Shown: positions 1 to 7,928, counted from the stretch's first letter. The stretch is 34,923 nt of DNA from a bacterium (GCA_024230675.1 JAAERE010000221.1:1-34923), one strand, 5' to 3'. The notes: generated by a model not told the origin, from the sequence alone. Translations and numbers: made by a program.

Positions 1-11
1 GAGCCGTCGTC

Positions 12-132
12 GTAGGGCGGGTCCGTCCTCGAACCCGCCAGGGTTTGTTTCTGGTGCCCCACAGCTTGCTGTGGGTTCAGTGGCAGTAACGACGATTCTC
101 CGTTCACTTAGAAACCCACCATAAATGGTGGG
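12..132. repeat. Palindromic intergenic repeat, copy A
   Basis: Three inverted repeats lie in a row: GGCGGGT/ACCCGCC (16-22 and 33-39), CCCACAGC/GCTGTGGG (58-65 and 68-75) and CCCACCAT/ATGGTGGG (115-122 and 125-132). The last two hairpins span exactly 75 bp, as in copies B and C. It resembles REP- or MITE-like intergenic elements. No coding capacity is seen. Confidence 0.8.
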
Positions 133-213
133 CTACCCGGCCGATTAGTCGGAGTCAAAGCAGAGTGAGGATGGTCCGTCTTTGAACCCACCACTAGGCG
201 TTGGGGCTCTTTT

Positions 214-330
214 GTAGGGTGGGTCTGTCTCCAGACCCGCCAGATTTGTCGTTGCCCCACAGCTTGCTGTGGGTTCCGTGGTTATGACGAAAGATCTCCG
301 TGTCCTTTGAAACCCACCATGAATGGTGGG
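214..330. repeat. Palindromic intergenic repeat, copy B
   Basis: It has the same order of three hairpins as copy A. The first is GGTGGGTCTG with CAGACCCGCC (218-227 and 232-241, nine of ten pairs), the second CCCACAGC/GCTGTGGG (256-263 and 266-273), and the third CCCACCAT/ATGGTGGG (313-320 and 323-330). Hairpins two and three again span 75 bp. The DNA between them is nearly identical to copy C, including the segment ATGACGAAAGATCTCCGTGT. Confidence 0.8.
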
Positions 331-483
331 CTACCGGAGCAGCATCAGACGTTGGGCTGGCGGACAGGGCCGCCCGAAGGCAGTGGGCTGCACGACGATC
401 TACTCCAAACGATTCTGCGGGCGACAGACGAGAACGTCCGCCGACCGCAACAGAGTAAACCGGGAAGGTATAACCGATGCCTC

Positions 484-1212
484 TTAGAATCTGACGACCA
501 CCCCCAGGTGCAGCTTCATCATGTTGGTCTTGGATTTGATCGTGTCAAAAGTTACTGCGGTGTTTTCACGGCGGATCGATCCCTTTTTCAGATACTCCGC
601 TTCACCTCCGGCTACATAGCGCACTCCGCCATCGATGAGAACATCCAGCGGACCCTTCCCGTTTTCACCGTCGGTTTTTCGGGTGTATACGGGGACCATT
701 ATGCCGCCGCCGAACCCGTAGGCGAATGCGGCGTCGTCCTGATTGGTCGAGCTGGCGACGTTCTCGTCAAACAGATCAGAATCGGTTATTTGGGTTTCGG
801 TATACAGGTAATTGAATCCGGCCAGGGCGTCGCCGTAAAGCCGAATTGGTCCTTCGGGCATCTGGCCGCGAAGCACAAAAAACGCCTGCACTATGTTGTT
901 CGAGGTCTCCACGTTTACAGTAACATCGGGAATCGTCGTGGAAAACGGTTCACGGCGAGATTCGTTGCCGTAGTTCATCCAACTCAGGTCGAACCCGATT
1001 GCCAGCGGACTCTCCTTGGGCGAATAGAAGATCTGTCCGCCGATGCCGAAGGCGTTGTTGTCGATCTGATCCTTCATATCTCCCTGCGGAAACCCGCCGT
1101 TGAAATGGATACCTCCGGACCAGTTGGTCTGAGCTTGAACGGCACCCGAACTTACGGCTATGGCAACGATCGCTGCTATCAGGGTTAAGATTGACTTTGT
1201 TGTTGTCTTCAT
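484..1212 (-). CDS. Outer-membrane beta-barrel protein, OmpA/OmpW-like size, function unknown
   Basis: The predicted 242-residue product begins with a Sec signal peptide (basic MKTTTK, a hydrophobic stretch, likely cleavage after AVQA). The rest is rich in Gly and aromatic residues in alternating strand-like patterns and ends in ...VVVRF, the C-terminal aromatic typical of barrels inserted by BamA. I chose the ATG at 1212 because a strong Shine-Dalgarno sequence (AGGAGGAG) lies about 8 bases upstream and the signal peptide begins there; the frame stays open to a more distal start at 1293. Family knowledge points to a small eight-to-ten-strand barrel, but no ligand or substrate can be inferred. 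The gene stands alone between repeat-rich intergenic regions, with a possible sigma54-type promoter upstream. Confidence 0.8.
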   Translation of the reverse strand: MKTTTKSILTLIAAIVAIAVSSGAVQAQTNWSGGIHFNGGFPQGDMKDQIDNNAFGIGGQIFYSPKESPLAIGFDLSWMNYGNESRREPFSTTIPDVTVNVETSNNIVQAFFVLRGQMPEGPIRLYGDALAGFNYLYTETQITDSDLFDENVASSTNQDDAAFAYGFGGGIMVPVYTRKTDGENGKGPLDVLIDGGVRYVAGGEAEYLKKGSIRRENTAVTFDTIKSKTNMMKLHLGVVVRF

Positions 1213-1270
1213 TGTTTGTTCTCCTCCTGTCGAACTCCTTGAGTCATTATCATTCACACGACCGGAGCTT

Positions 1271-1286
1271 AGCATACTCCATGCCA
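1271..1286 (-). promoter_or_regulatory. Possible sigma54-type (-24/-12) promoter of the barrel gene
   Basis: Read on the minus strand the site is TGGCATGGAGTATGCT. It matches the TGGCACG-N4-TTGC consensus except at two positions and keeps the GG and GC doublets at the correct 12-base offset. Transcription would start near 1258, about 46 bases before the start codon. No good sigma70 pair was found nearby. A single match of this length can arise by chance. Confidence 0.35.
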
Positions 1287-1435
1287 AAAACACAACGCGT
1301 TGGCCGGCAGAATGTTACTGTTTGGGGCTGGTCATTGTTGCTGCTTTAACACACATGGGGGGTACAGAAACAGTGCGGCGACGATAGCTAATTGGGGTTC
1401 AAACATTGTAGGGCGTGTCCGTCTTCGATGTACGG

Positions 1436-1479
1436 TGTCAAGACATAGGTTACACATTGTGTCATGACATGGGTTACAG
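1436..1479. repeat. Pair of 20-bp direct repeats, 24-bp period
   Basis: The 20 bases at 1436-1455 recur at 1460-1479 with 17 of 20 positions identical. The shared core contains GACAT and GGTTACA. Tandem terminal motifs of this kind occur at the ends of some insertion sequences, so this could be the remnant of an IS end, but there is no transposase frame next to it. Confidence 0.55.
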
Positions 1480-1520
1480 TCCATGTTTCAGGGCCGGTTC
1501 TAAGAGGGTTACCCAATCAA

Positions 1521-1593
1521 GTCAGGCTGAGCCTGTCGAAGCCTCGTAGCTTGATTGTCTTCCCTCGCCCCCCTTCGACAAGCTCAGGGTGAC
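1521..1593. repeat. Imperfect 21-bp inverted repeat
   Basis: The arms are 1521-1541 and 1573-1593 and pair at 18 of 21 positions, around the motif CTGAGCYTGTCGAAG. A second perfect 8-bp inverted repeat (CAATCAAG at 1514-1521 and CTTGATTG at 1550-1557) is nested in it. The CTTCGACAAGCTCAGGGTGA motif is, from memory, a common dispersed palindromic repeat in environmental bacterial genomes. Confidence 0.65.
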
Positions 1594-1618
1594 TGGAAGA
1601 TGCATCTACCCGGGGTGC

Positions 1619-1693
1619 CCCACAGCTTGCTGTGGGTTCAGTGGTTATGACGAAAGATCTCCGTGTCCTTAGAAACCCACCATAAATGGTGGG
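1619..1693. repeat. Palindromic intergenic repeat, copy C
   Basis: It carries the CCCACAGC/GCTGTGGG hairpin (1619-1626 and 1629-1636) and the CCCACCAT/ATGGTGGG hairpin (1676-1683 and 1686-1693), again spanning exactly 75 bp. The DNA between them differs from copy B at only a few positions. The first GGCGGGT-type hairpin of copies A and B is absent; a different inverted repeat (1521-1593) sits upstream instead. Confidence 0.8.
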
Positions 1694-1879
1694 CCACCCG
1701 GGAACAGCTCTGGTCAGCGGCCCTCACCTGTAGGCTGAAGCTCTATTAATCTGTGCTGCCCAAGTGAACTTGTCCCCCCGGGATATAGTTCGGATCGGCA
1801 TGGCAACTGAGACCAGTTTGCCGCTATCAATGTCTATTATATAGTCGTTTCAGGCATGCGCTTTGTCAATCGTCAATTC

Positions 1880-1966
1880 GTAGGGCCTGGACGGGGCGCA
1901 CGGGGGCGTCTGCCGCCCACGAAGAATGCTCTGGGTCCCCGCGTTCGCGAGGATGACTCATGGGAA
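1880..1966. repeat. GC-rich repeat-like segment with a short palindrome
   Basis: The segment begins GTAGGGCCTGGACGG, like the start of the palindromic element. It contains TCCCCGCG/CGCGAGGA (1936-1943 and 1946-1953, seven of eight pairs). It looks like another dispersed intergenic repeat, but only one copy is in the window. Confidence 0.4.
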
Positions 1967-2030
1967 TGTTCACGTGGAAACTACTCCAGACCGACACCGT
2001 TGCCGTTCTAATGCCGATCACTGATTTAGA

Positions 2031-2059
2031 TTGACCTTCTGACACAGATGACCTATTTT
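2031..2059 (+). promoter_or_regulatory. Sigma70-type promoter of sdhCAB
   Basis: TTGACC (2031-2036), a 17-bp spacer and TATTTT (2054-2059) give five of six and four of six consensus matches. The start point would be near 2066, about 19 bases before the sdhC start codon, leaving a short leader that carries the GGAAAGGGG ribosome-binding site. Confidence 0.6.
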
Positions 2060-2084
2060 CTCCGATTATTGGAAAGGGGATTTC

Positions 2085-2810
2085 ATGAGTACACTTAGTA
2101 CTTTAAAACAACCTGCCAGCCTTCCCGCCCACCTCACTCAAACATCGGTAGGCAAGAAAATCCTGACCGCCGTGACCGGGTTCATCGCGTTCGGATTCGT
2201 GTTTGGGCACATGGTCGGGAATCTTCAGGTTCTCATAGGCCAGGACCAATACAACACCTACGCCGAAACTCTACAGGGACTGGGCGCGTTGCTTTGGGTC
2301 ATAAGAGGCTTCCTGCTGCTGGCGTTCGGAATTCACATCTGGCTGGGCATCCAGCTCAAACTAGAAAACTGGGCCGCCCGACCGGTGGCCTACAAGAACG
2401 AAACCACCCAGCAGGCTTCGCTGGCTTCCCGCACGATGATCTGGACCGGACTGATTGTCGTGTCGTTCGTGATCTACCACCTGCTGCACTTTACGGTCCG
2501 CACCACCAACCCGGAGTACGCTGACCTGACAGACTCGCTCGGGCGGGTTGATGTCCATTCGATGGTCGTGCTCGGATTTTCCAGCTATCTGATTTCCGCT
2601 TTCTATCTGCTCTCGGTTGGCCTGTTGTGTTATCACCTCAGTCACGGAGTAGCTTCGATGTTCCAGTCGCTCGGCCTCAACAGCCCCAAATGGCAGAAAC
2701 GGCTTGACGTTCTCGCCTGGCTGGCCGCTATCGTGTTGTTCGCCGGATATGCGGCCGTACCTGTGGCCGTTATGCTGAAACTTGTCTCGCTGCCCGGAGG
2801 AGGAATCTAA
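2085..2810 (+). CDS. sdhC: Succinate dehydrogenase/fumarate reductase cytochrome b subunit, type B
   Basis: This 241-residue integral membrane protein would anchor the SdhAB dimer and pass electrons between quinone and the iron-sulfur subunit through two hemes b. Five hydrophobic segments can be read, with His residues placed as heme ligands in the Bacillus/Wolinella/Bacteroides family: [23 protein letters not shown] and CYHLSHG. The N-terminal motif [14 protein letters not shown] is also typical. There is no separate sdhD gene, as expected for the single-subunit, diheme type B complex. The ATG at 2085 follows GGAAAGGGG at good spacing. It is first in an sdhCAB operon; sdhA starts one base after its stop codon. 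Sequence alone does not tell succinate oxidation from fumarate reduction. Confidence 0.93.
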   Translation: MSTLSTLKQPASLPAHLTQTSVGKKILTAVTGFIAFGFVFGHMVGNLQVLIGQDQYNTYAETLQGLGALLWVIRGFLLLAFGIHIWLGIQLKLENWAARPVAYKNETTQQASLASRTMIWTGLIVVSFVIYHLLHFTVRTTNPEYADLTDSLGRVDVHSMVVLGFSSYLISAFYLLSVGLLCYHLSHGVASMFQSLGLNSPKWQKRLDVLAWLAAIVLFAGYAAVPVAVMLKLVSLPGGGI

Positions 2811-2811
2811 T

Positions 2812-4725
2812 ATGAAACTGGATGCAAAAACTCCCTCCGGACCCATCGCCGACAAATGGGAGAAACACAAATTCGACATGAAGCTGGTTAACCCGGCCAA
2901 CAAGCGCAAGTATAAGGCGATTGTAGTCGGCAGCGGCCTGGCCGGCGGCTCCGCGGCGGCTTCGCTCGCCGAACTGGGCTACAACGTCGACTGCTTCTGT
3001 TTTCAGGACAGCCCCCGACGGGCGCACTCTATCGCCGCTCAGGGCGGGATCAACGCCGCCAAAAATTATCAGAACGACGGCGATTCGGTGTACCGCCTTT
3101 TTTACGACACAGTCAAAGGCGGGGACTTCCGCTCCCGTGAGGCCAACGTCCACCGCCTCGCCGAGGTCTCCGTTAACATCATCGATCAATGCGTGGCCCA
3201 GGGAGTACCTTTCGCCCGCGAGTACGGCGGCCTTCTGTCCAACCGTTCATTCGGGGGCGCCCAGGTATCGCGAACGTTTTACGCTCGCGGCCAGACCGGT
3301 CAGCAGTTGCTGTTGGGGGCCTATTCGGCGCTGTCGCGTCAGGTAGGTCTCGGCAATGTGAAGATGTACCCCCGCACGGAGATGCTGGATGTCGTACTGG
3401 TTGACGGTCACGCCAAAGGTATAGTCGTGCGCAACCTGGCCACGGGCAAAGTGTCCTCGCACGCCGCGGATGCCGTAGTTCTGGCCACCGGCGGGTACGG
3501 CAATGTTTTTTATCTGTCGACAAATGCGATGGCGTGCAACGTCACGGCCGCCTTCCGGGCCTACAAGAAAGGCGCTGCATTTGCGAATCCCTGTTACACG
3601 CAGATTCACCCAACCTGCATCCCGGTGTCGGGCGATTATCAATCAAAGCTGACGCTGATGTCCGAATCTCTCCGCAACGACGGCCGCATATGGGTGCCCA
3701 AAGCCGAGGGCGAAAAACGAGCCGCGGGAGATATCCCCGAAGCCGAACGGGACTATTATCTCGAGCGCAAGTATCCGAGTTTCGGCAACCTGGCACCGCG
3801 TGACATCTCTTCGCGCTCAGCCAAGGAAGTCTGCGACGAAGGCCGTGGAGTCGGCGACACCGGGTTTGGTGTCTATCTCGACTTCGCGGACGCGATCGGC
3901 CGCCTCGGCGAACCCGTCATCCGCGAACGTTACGGCAACCTGTTCGACATGTACGAGCGCATCACCGGTGAGAATCCTTACAAGACTCCCATGCGTATCT
4001 ACCCCGCCTCGCACTATACTATGGGCGGGCTCTGGGTGGACTACAATCTGGAGAGCAACATCCCCGGTCTGTTTGTGATCGGGGAGGCCAATTTCTCCGA
4101 CCACGGAGCCAACCGCCTTGGAGCCTCGGCTCTCATGCAGGGTCTGGCAGACGGGTACTTTGTCCTCCCCTACACGATCGGCGACTATTTCGCCCGGGTC
4201 GGGGCCAAGAACATCCAACCCGACGGCGCCGAGTTCAAGGAAGTCGAAAAAGCCGTGGAAGAACGGACGAGAAAAATGCTGTCGATCAACGGCAGCCGCT
4301 CGGTCGATTCCTTCCACAAGGAACTCGGCAAAATCATGTGGGAGAATTGCGGCATGGGTCGAAACAAGCAGGGATTGGAGAAAGCTCTCCAGGAAATCCC
4401 CGCCCTTCGTGAGCGGTTCTGGAAGGATGTCAAGGTGCTCGGCGACAATTCGGAGATGAACCTTTCGCTCGAAAACGCCGGACGCGTGGCAGATTTCCTT
4501 GAGTTCGGTGAGATGATGTGTCTTGATGCCCTCGACCGCGAGGAGTCCTGCGGGGCTCACTTCCGCGAGGAGTACCAGACCGAAGAAGGCGAAGCTCTCC
4601 GCAACGACAAGAAGTACTCGTACGTAGCCGCCTGGGAATACCAGGGGAACGACAAGAGACCGGCGCTCCACAAGGAGAACCTGGAGTTTGAATTCGTAAA
4701 ACTGGCGACAAGGAGCTACAAATAA
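2812..4725 (+). CDS. sdhA: Succinate dehydrogenase/fumarate reductase flavoprotein subunit
   Basis: This 637-residue subunit carries covalent FAD and the dicarboxylate site, interconverting succinate and fumarate on the cytoplasmic face of the membrane. The FAD dinucleotide-binding motif GSGLAGG is at residues 40-46. The flavin-linking His is in [10 protein letters not shown] (His72), and HPTCI marks the active-site region. The C-terminal FAD-binding signature includes [10 protein letters not shown] and [19 protein letters not shown] chose the ATG at 2812 because GGAGGAGG lies just upstream; the frame is also open further 5' inside sdhC. Its stop codon overlaps the sdhB start (TAATG), implying coupled translation. 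Length and motifs fit the type B family and no damage is seen. Confidence 0.95.
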   Translation: MKLDAKTPSGPIADKWEKHKFDMKLVNPANKRKYKAIVVGSGLAGGSAAASLAELGYNVDCFCFQDSPRRAHSIAAQGGINAAKNYQNDGDSVYRLFYDTVKGGDFRSREANVHRLAEVSVNIIDQCVAQGVPFAREYGGLLSNRSFGGAQVSRTFYARGQTGQQLLLGAYSALSRQVGLGNVKMYPRTEMLDVVLVDGHAKGIVVRNLATGKVSSHAADAVVLATGGYGNVFYLSTNAMACNVTAAFRAYKKGAAFANPCYTQIHPTCIPVSGDYQSKLTLMSESLRNDGRIWVPKAEGEKRAAGDIPEAERDYYLERKYPSFGNLAPRDISSRSAKEVCDEGRGVGDTGFGVYLDFADAIGRLGEPVIRERYGNLFDMYERITGENPYKTPMRIYPASHYTMGGLWVDYNLESNIPGLFVIGEANFSDHGANRLGASALMQGLADGYFVLPYTIGDYFARVGAKNIQPDGAEFKEVEKAVEERTRKMLSINGSRSVDSFHKELGKIMWENCGMGRNKQGLEKALQEIPALRERFWKDVKVLGDNSEMNLSLENAGRVADFLEFGEMMCLDALDREESCGAHFREEYQTEEGEALRNDKKYSYVAAWEYQGNDKRPALHKENLEFEFVKLATRSYK

Positions 4726-5471
4726 TGAATCTCATCCTCAAAGTGTGGCGGCAAAAAGACGCCCGCGACAAGGGCCGGCTCGAGACCTACGAGGCCAGAA
4801 ACATCTCCGAGCATATGTCGTTTCTGGAGATGCTCGACGTCGTCAACGAGCAGTTGGTCGGTGAAGGCGTCGATCCGATACATTTCGACCACGATTGCCG
4901 CGAAGGAATTTGCGGCACCTGCTCGCTGGTAATCAACGGCTCGCCCCACGGCCACCAAAAGGCAACAACAACCTGCCAGCTGCACATGCGGCATTTCAAA
5001 GACGGCGAGACTATCTACATAGAGCCGTTTAGGGCAAAGGCGTTTCCCGTGATAAAAGACCTGGTTGTGGATCGCTCGGCGTTTGATCGCATTATGCAGG
5101 CGGGCGGGTTTGTGTCGGTCAATACCGGCGGAGTCCCGGACGCCAACGCAATTCCAATCCCCAAAGAGGACGCCGATAAGGCGATGGACGCTGCCGCCTG
5201 TATCGGCTGCGGCGCCTGCGTAGCCGCGTGCAAAAACGCCTCGGCCATGCTCTTCGTGGGCGCCAAGGTGTCCCAGTTCGCGCACCTTCCGCAGGGAAAA
5301 GTGGAACGCGAGAAGCGCGCCCGGGCGATGGTTTCGCAGATGGATTCCGAGGGATTTGGCAATTGCACCAACTATTACGAGTGCGAAGCCGTCTGCCCGA
5401 AAGAGATCAAGGTCGAAGTTATCGCCAAGATGAACCGGGAGTATTTCCGGGCGGCAACTACAAAGATCTGA
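4725..5471 (+). CDS. sdhB: Succinate dehydrogenase/fumarate reductase iron-sulfur subunit
   Basis: This 248-residue subunit relays electrons between the flavin of SdhA and the hemes of SdhC. The N-terminal ferredoxin-like part carries the [2Fe-2S] ligands in [10 protein letters not shown] plus a later Cys in TTTCQLH. The C-terminal part has the [4Fe-4S] motif [11 protein letters not shown] (Cys-x2-Cys-x2-Cys-x3-Cys) and further ligands in [15 protein letters not shown] for the remaining clusters. The start overlaps the sdhA stop codon by one base, and the sdhA end AAGGAG acts as ribosome-binding site. It is the last gene of the operon; the next gene converges from the other strand 63 bases away, and I see no convincing terminator between them. 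Confidence 0.95.
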   Translation: MNLILKVWRQKDARDKGRLETYEARNISEHMSFLEMLDVVNEQLVGEGVDPIHFDHDCREGICGTCSLVINGSPHGHQKATTTCQLHMRHFKDGETIYIEPFRAKAFPVIKDLVVDRSAFDRIMQAGGFVSVNTGGVPDANAIPIPKEDADKAMDAAACIGCGACVAACKNASAMLFVGAKVSQFAHLPQGKVEREKRARAMVSQMDSEGFGNCTNYYECEAVCPKEIKVEVIAKMNREYFRAATTKI

Positions 5472-5534
5472 TCACGGCTCAACGCCAGAGGACAAGAAAA
5501 ACCGGTCGGGCTCTTTCCTGTCTTGTACCGACGG

Positions 5535-6302
5535 TTAGATTTCCAGCCGCAGACCATCTTCTGCGATAAGCATATTCTTCAACCCCGAGTCCTTGACCTG
5601 CTGCCGCAACACAGCAACTTCCTCACTATTGCCCAGATGGGTTAGAACGTACGCGCCGACGGTGGATTGCCGGGCATGATCGAGAATCTCCTGCAAATCC
5701 ACGTGCGTAGTTTCGACAATCACATAGTCGACATCTTCCAGATGATCCCTGATATCAGCGAAGCTGCCCAGATCGGCGGAGTACAAGACCGACTTCTCCC
5801 CGATCTCGATTCTGAAGCTGAAGCTCTGTCCTTTGTTGGCAAATCCGAGGCGCTTCATCTCATCCCTTAACTTCGCCTGGTGGCTGTTTGGGACAGCTGA
5901 TACGTGCAAATCTCCGGAAAATACGGTCCCTTCGCTGAATCCGATAATCTCAAGGTCCAGACGCAGACGTTGCGGCGGAAGATAGACGGCCGGTAGATAC
6001 GCCGCGAACGGCGCCACGAATTCCTCCGGCAAGTATATCTCCAGCTTGCGACCGGAGCTTCTACCGTGCAGCGTCTGAATGAGCAATGTCAGATCAGAAA
6101 CGTGGTCGGAGTGAGTATGGCTGATGAACACCCGGTCCAGCTTGATCGGATCAAACCCGCAGCGCAGAAACGAGGAAACCACGCCGGACCCGCAGTCGAA
6201 CAGCGACAGGCTATCCCCCGTTTTAAGCAGATATCCCGAGCAGGCCCGGTCCGGTTGGGGCATGCCCGAAGACGAACCGAGTATTGTTATGGAATCGCTC
6301 AT
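5535..6302 (-). CDS. Metallo-beta-lactamase-fold hydrolase, RNase Z-like
   Basis: This 255-residue product belongs to the RNase Z/arylsulfatase-like branch of the metallo-beta-lactamase superfamily. The opening ITILGSSSGMP, the metal-binding ISHTHSDHVSDL (His-x-His-x-Asp-His), a later His in PNSHQAKL, the bridging Asp in YSADLGSF and the near-terminal THLGNS fit a two-zinc hydrolase. It lacks an obvious RNase Z exosite arm, so tRNA 3' processing is not assured; a phosphodiesterase or sulfatase role is equally possible. I prefer the ATG at 6302, where homology begins, to the in-frame TTG at 6317; neither has a good ribosome-binding site. It lies 28 bases after the threonine aldolase gene and probably shares its transcript. 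Confidence 0.82.
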   Translation of the reverse strand: MSDSITILGSSSGMPQPDRACSGYLLKTGDSLSLFDCGSGVVSSFLRCGFDPIKLDRVFISHTHSDHVSDLTLLIQTLHGRSSGRKLEIYLPEEFVAPFAAYLPAVYLPPQRLRLDLEIIGFSEGTVFSGDLHVSAVPNSHQAKLRDEMKRLGFANKGQSFSFRIEIGEKSVLYSADLGSFADIRDHLEDVDYVIVETTHVDLQEILDHARQSTVGAYVLTHLGNSEEVAVLRQQVKDSGLKNMLIAEDGLRLEI

Positions 6303-6330
6303 ATGATCTGTCAACAAGCTTCAGGATAGG

Positions 6331-7359
6331 TCAGTTGAACACCGTATCCAGGCGCTGAAGAGCTTCTTCGCAGTCGGCGCGCGAGACGTCGAGATGCGTC
6401 ACAAACCGGATGTCTTTCGAACCGAACGGCAGCGCCCAGACGCCGACTTTGGCCATGCGTTCCAGAACGCTGTCGGACAACTCTTCGGAAACGATGTTCA
6501 CAATCACGATGTTGCTCTGAACTCTCGTCAGGTCAATATCGAACAGATCGAATCTGCTGAGACCTTCGGCCAGGAGACGCGCGTTGGCGTGGTCTTCGGT
6601 CAGGCGGCCGATGTTGTTTTTGACCGCGTACAGACCGCCGGCCGCAATTATCCCCACCTGTCGCATAGCACCGCCAAACAATTTGCGTTCGCGATGGCAG
6701 CGTGTGATGAACTTCTCCGTACCGAGAATCATAGAGCCGACCGGCGCCCCCAGGCCTTTGGAAAGACAGACCGAAACCGTATCAAACGGCCGGGTCAGCT
6801 CTGGCAGAGAGAGTCCGGTGGCGGCGTGCGCGTTCCAGATTCGGGCGCCATCGAGGTGAAAAATCAACCCGAACTCATCACACACTTCTTTGACCCTGAG
6901 GACTTCCTCTTGCGGTAAGATAGTGCCGCCGTGATGGTTGTGCGTATTTTCTAAAGCAACAATTTTAGTCTCAGGACAGTGGACGTTCCTGGGACGAATC
7001 GATTTGCGGACCAACTCGGCGGGAATCATCCCGCGCTCAGTGGTCAGAAGATTCACCAGGAGCCCGGAATGCACTACCGGTCCCCCGGCCTCATAGTTGA
7101 CCACGTGGCACTGTCGCTCGCACAGCAGTTCCCAGCCGCGTCGACTGTTCGCTTTGAGGGATATCTGGTTGCCCATGGTCCCTGAAGGCACATAAAGAGA
7201 AGCTTCCCGTTCAAAAAGTCCGGCGACATATTTCTCCAACTCTTTGACCGTGGGGTCATCGCCCAGGACGTCGTCGCCCACTTCGGCGGTAGCCATCGCC
7301 TGGCGCATTTCGGGAGATGGTTTGGTAACCGTATCGGATCGCAAATCAATGATATTCAT
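6331..7359 (-). CDS. ltaE: Low-specificity L-threonine aldolase (PLP-dependent)
   Basis: This 342-residue cytoplasmic enzyme would cleave L-threonine or L-allo-threonine to glycine and acetaldehyde, using pyridoxal phosphate. The N-terminus [11 protein letters not shown] is the family signature. VPSGTMGNQ binds the cofactor phosphate, [10 protein letters not shown] carries the Asp that contacts the PLP ring nitrogen, and [13 protein letters not shown] holds the Schiff-base Lys (Lys201). Length matches the family. The ATG at 7359 is chosen because homology starts at [10 protein letters not shown]. It has no Shine-Dalgarno sequence, but a TATATT box ends seven bases before it, suggesting leaderless transcription. 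It is the first gene of a two-gene unit with the downstream hydrolase. Confidence 0.93.
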   Translation of the reverse strand: MNIIDLRSDTVTKPSPEMRQAMATAEVGDDVLGDDPTVKELEKYVAGLFEREASLYVPSGTMGNQISLKANSRRGWELLCERQCHVVNYEAGGPVVHSGLLVNLLTTERGMIPAELVRKSIRPRNVHCPETKIVALENTHNHHGGTILPQEEVLRVKEVCDEFGLIFHLDGARIWNAHAATGLSLPELTRPFDTVSVCLSKGLGAPVGSMILGTEKFITRCHRERKLFGGAMRQVGIIAAGGLYAVKNNIGRLTEDHANARLLAEGLSRFDLFDIDLTRVQSNIVIVNIVSEELSDSVLERMAKVGVWALPFGSKDIRFVTHLDVSRADCEEALQRLDTVFN

Positions 7360-7366
7360 GGCGCCC

Positions 7367-7372
7367 AATATA
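7367..7372 (-). promoter_or_regulatory. Possible -10 box for a leaderless ltaE transcript
   Basis: On the minus strand TATATT ends seven bases before the ltaE ATG, so transcription would begin at or next to the start codon. A weak -35-like TTACCA lies 17 bp upstream. The absence of a ribosome-binding site before this start agrees with a leaderless mRNA. Confidence 0.35.
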
Positions 7373-7420
7373 GACAAAGCTTGGCAGCTTGGTAAGGGAT
7401 AAAGAGTCCGGAAGGACCAC

Positions 7421-7452
7421 AAAAAAAAGGCCTCCCGTCCCAGGGAGGCCTT
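7421..7452 (-). terminator. Intrinsic terminator after the cold-shock gene
   Basis: On the minus strand a perfect 10-bp stem (AAGGCCTCCC with GGGAGGCCTT; 7427-7436 and 7443-7452) closes a six-base loop and runs into an uninterrupted run of T. It lies about 20 bases past the cold-shock stop codon and insulates ltaE from that gene. Confidence 0.95.
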
Positions 7453-7471
7453 CGATGCTTTGATGCCAAGG

Positions 7472-7678
7472 CTACTGGGCCAAAGTAACGTTGTTCGCGC
7501 TGAGTCCTTTGTCGGTCTGAGTCATGTCGTACAAGACCTCTTGTCCCTCGCGGAGCGTCTTGTAACCGTCCATGTTAATAGCCGTGTAATGTACATAGAC
7601 ATCCTGGTCGGTCTCAGAACTGGCGATAAATCCCCAGCCTCTCAATTCGTTGAAGTACTTGACCTTGCCTTTTGACAT
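7472..7678 (-). CDS. Cold-shock domain protein
   Basis: This 68-residue single-domain protein of the CspA family binds single-stranded RNA and DNA and acts as an RNA chaperone. The RNP1 motif is present as GWGFIAS. RNP2 appears as DVYVHYTAI, with Tyr at two positions where Phe is common (DVFVHFSAI). The start at 7678 is preceded by GGAGGTGAT, a near-perfect complement to the 16S rRNA tail. It is a monocistronic unit: a promoter at 7737-7766, a structured leader of about 50 bases and a strong terminator at 7421-7452. Paralogue identity (cspA, cspC and so on) cannot be settled from sequence alone. Confidence 0.95.
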   Translation of the reverse strand: MSKGKVKYFNELRGWGFIASSETDQDVYVHYTAINMDGYKTLREGQEVLYDMTQTDKGLSANNVTLAQ

Positions 7679-7709
7679 TAATCACCTCCCGTAAAAAGTG
7701 AGGGGCCCC

Positions 7710-7727
7710 GGCTGAGCGTCCTCAGCC
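7710..7727 (-). promoter_or_regulatory. Hairpin in the cold-shock gene leader
   Basis: GGCTGAG and CTCAGCC (7710-7716 and 7721-7727) form a perfect 7-bp stem with a four-base loop. It lies within a few bases of the predicted transcript start, followed by a GGGGCCCC palindrome before the ribosome-binding site. A structured leader is characteristic of cold-shock mRNAs, where it affects stability and translation with temperature. That role here is inferred. Confidence 0.5.
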
Positions 7728-7736
7728 TCCGTATAT

Positions 7737-7766
7737 ATTATACGAACAAGTCGTAGCGAAGACCAA
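7737..7766 (-). promoter_or_regulatory. Sigma70-type promoter of the cold-shock gene
   Basis: On the minus strand TTGGTC (7761-7766), an 18-bp spacer and a perfect TATAAT (7737-7742) predict a start near 7730. The 160 bases further upstream, to 7928, hold no gene or clear terminator for the block ending at 7929. Confidence 0.65.
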
Positions 7767-7928
7767 ACAAAAACTGAATACCCGCATCACAAGGATTTCG
7801 AGACTCCTTCTACACCCCGGACAAAGCTCGCCCGGGTAAATCTTTATAGGCCAACATGGTCTACGAGGGATTGAAAGTCAGAGGTTAGATAACGCGAAAA
7901 CTGAGGAGCAGAGAAAGTGATGTTGTGA

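Larger units (their letters stand above)
1..483. other. Repeat-rich intergenic stretch
   Basis: No credible gene was found here. The stretch contains two copies of a palindromic element (12-132 and 214-330), a partial element-like segment near 170-195, and a GC-rich segment (about 355-445) with short inverted repeats such as GGCGG/CCGCC. A plus-strand open frame starting at 307 is the antisense shadow of the barrel gene at 484-1212. No intrinsic terminator is evident after that gene's stop codon at 484-486. Confidence 0.6.
1287..2030. other. Repeat-bearing intergenic stretch without a recognisable gene
   Basis: Between the barrel gene's promoter region and the sdh promoter I see no convincing coding region. 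The stretch holds a pair of direct repeats (1436-1479), an inverted repeat (1521-1593), a third copy of the palindromic element (1619-1693) and a GC-rich repeat-like segment (1880-1966). A phrase resembling the start of the palindromic element (GTAGGGCGTGTCCGTC) occurs at 1408. The remainder (about 1700-1880) shows nothing I can interpret. Confidence 0.55.

Noticed and set aside
307-1188. Long plus-strand open frame (293 codons)
   Set aside because: It is antisense to the barrel gene, which has a signal peptide, strong ribosome-binding site and barrel-like end; the plus-strand translation shows no domain-like pattern and begins inside a repeat.
1-2030. CRISPR array or integron-like array in the repeat-rich left end
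   Set aside because: Only three element copies are present, irregularly spaced with a gene between them, and with no spacer-repeat periodicity or cas/integrase gene.
3817-4671. Minus-strand open frame inside sdhA
   Set aside because: It is a shadow of a clearly conserved gene, with no ribosome-binding site and low-complexity composition expected from GC-rich codons.
5472-5534. Terminator between sdhB and the convergent hydrolase gene
   Set aside because: I looked for a hairpin with a T run on either strand and found only weak, partial pairings.
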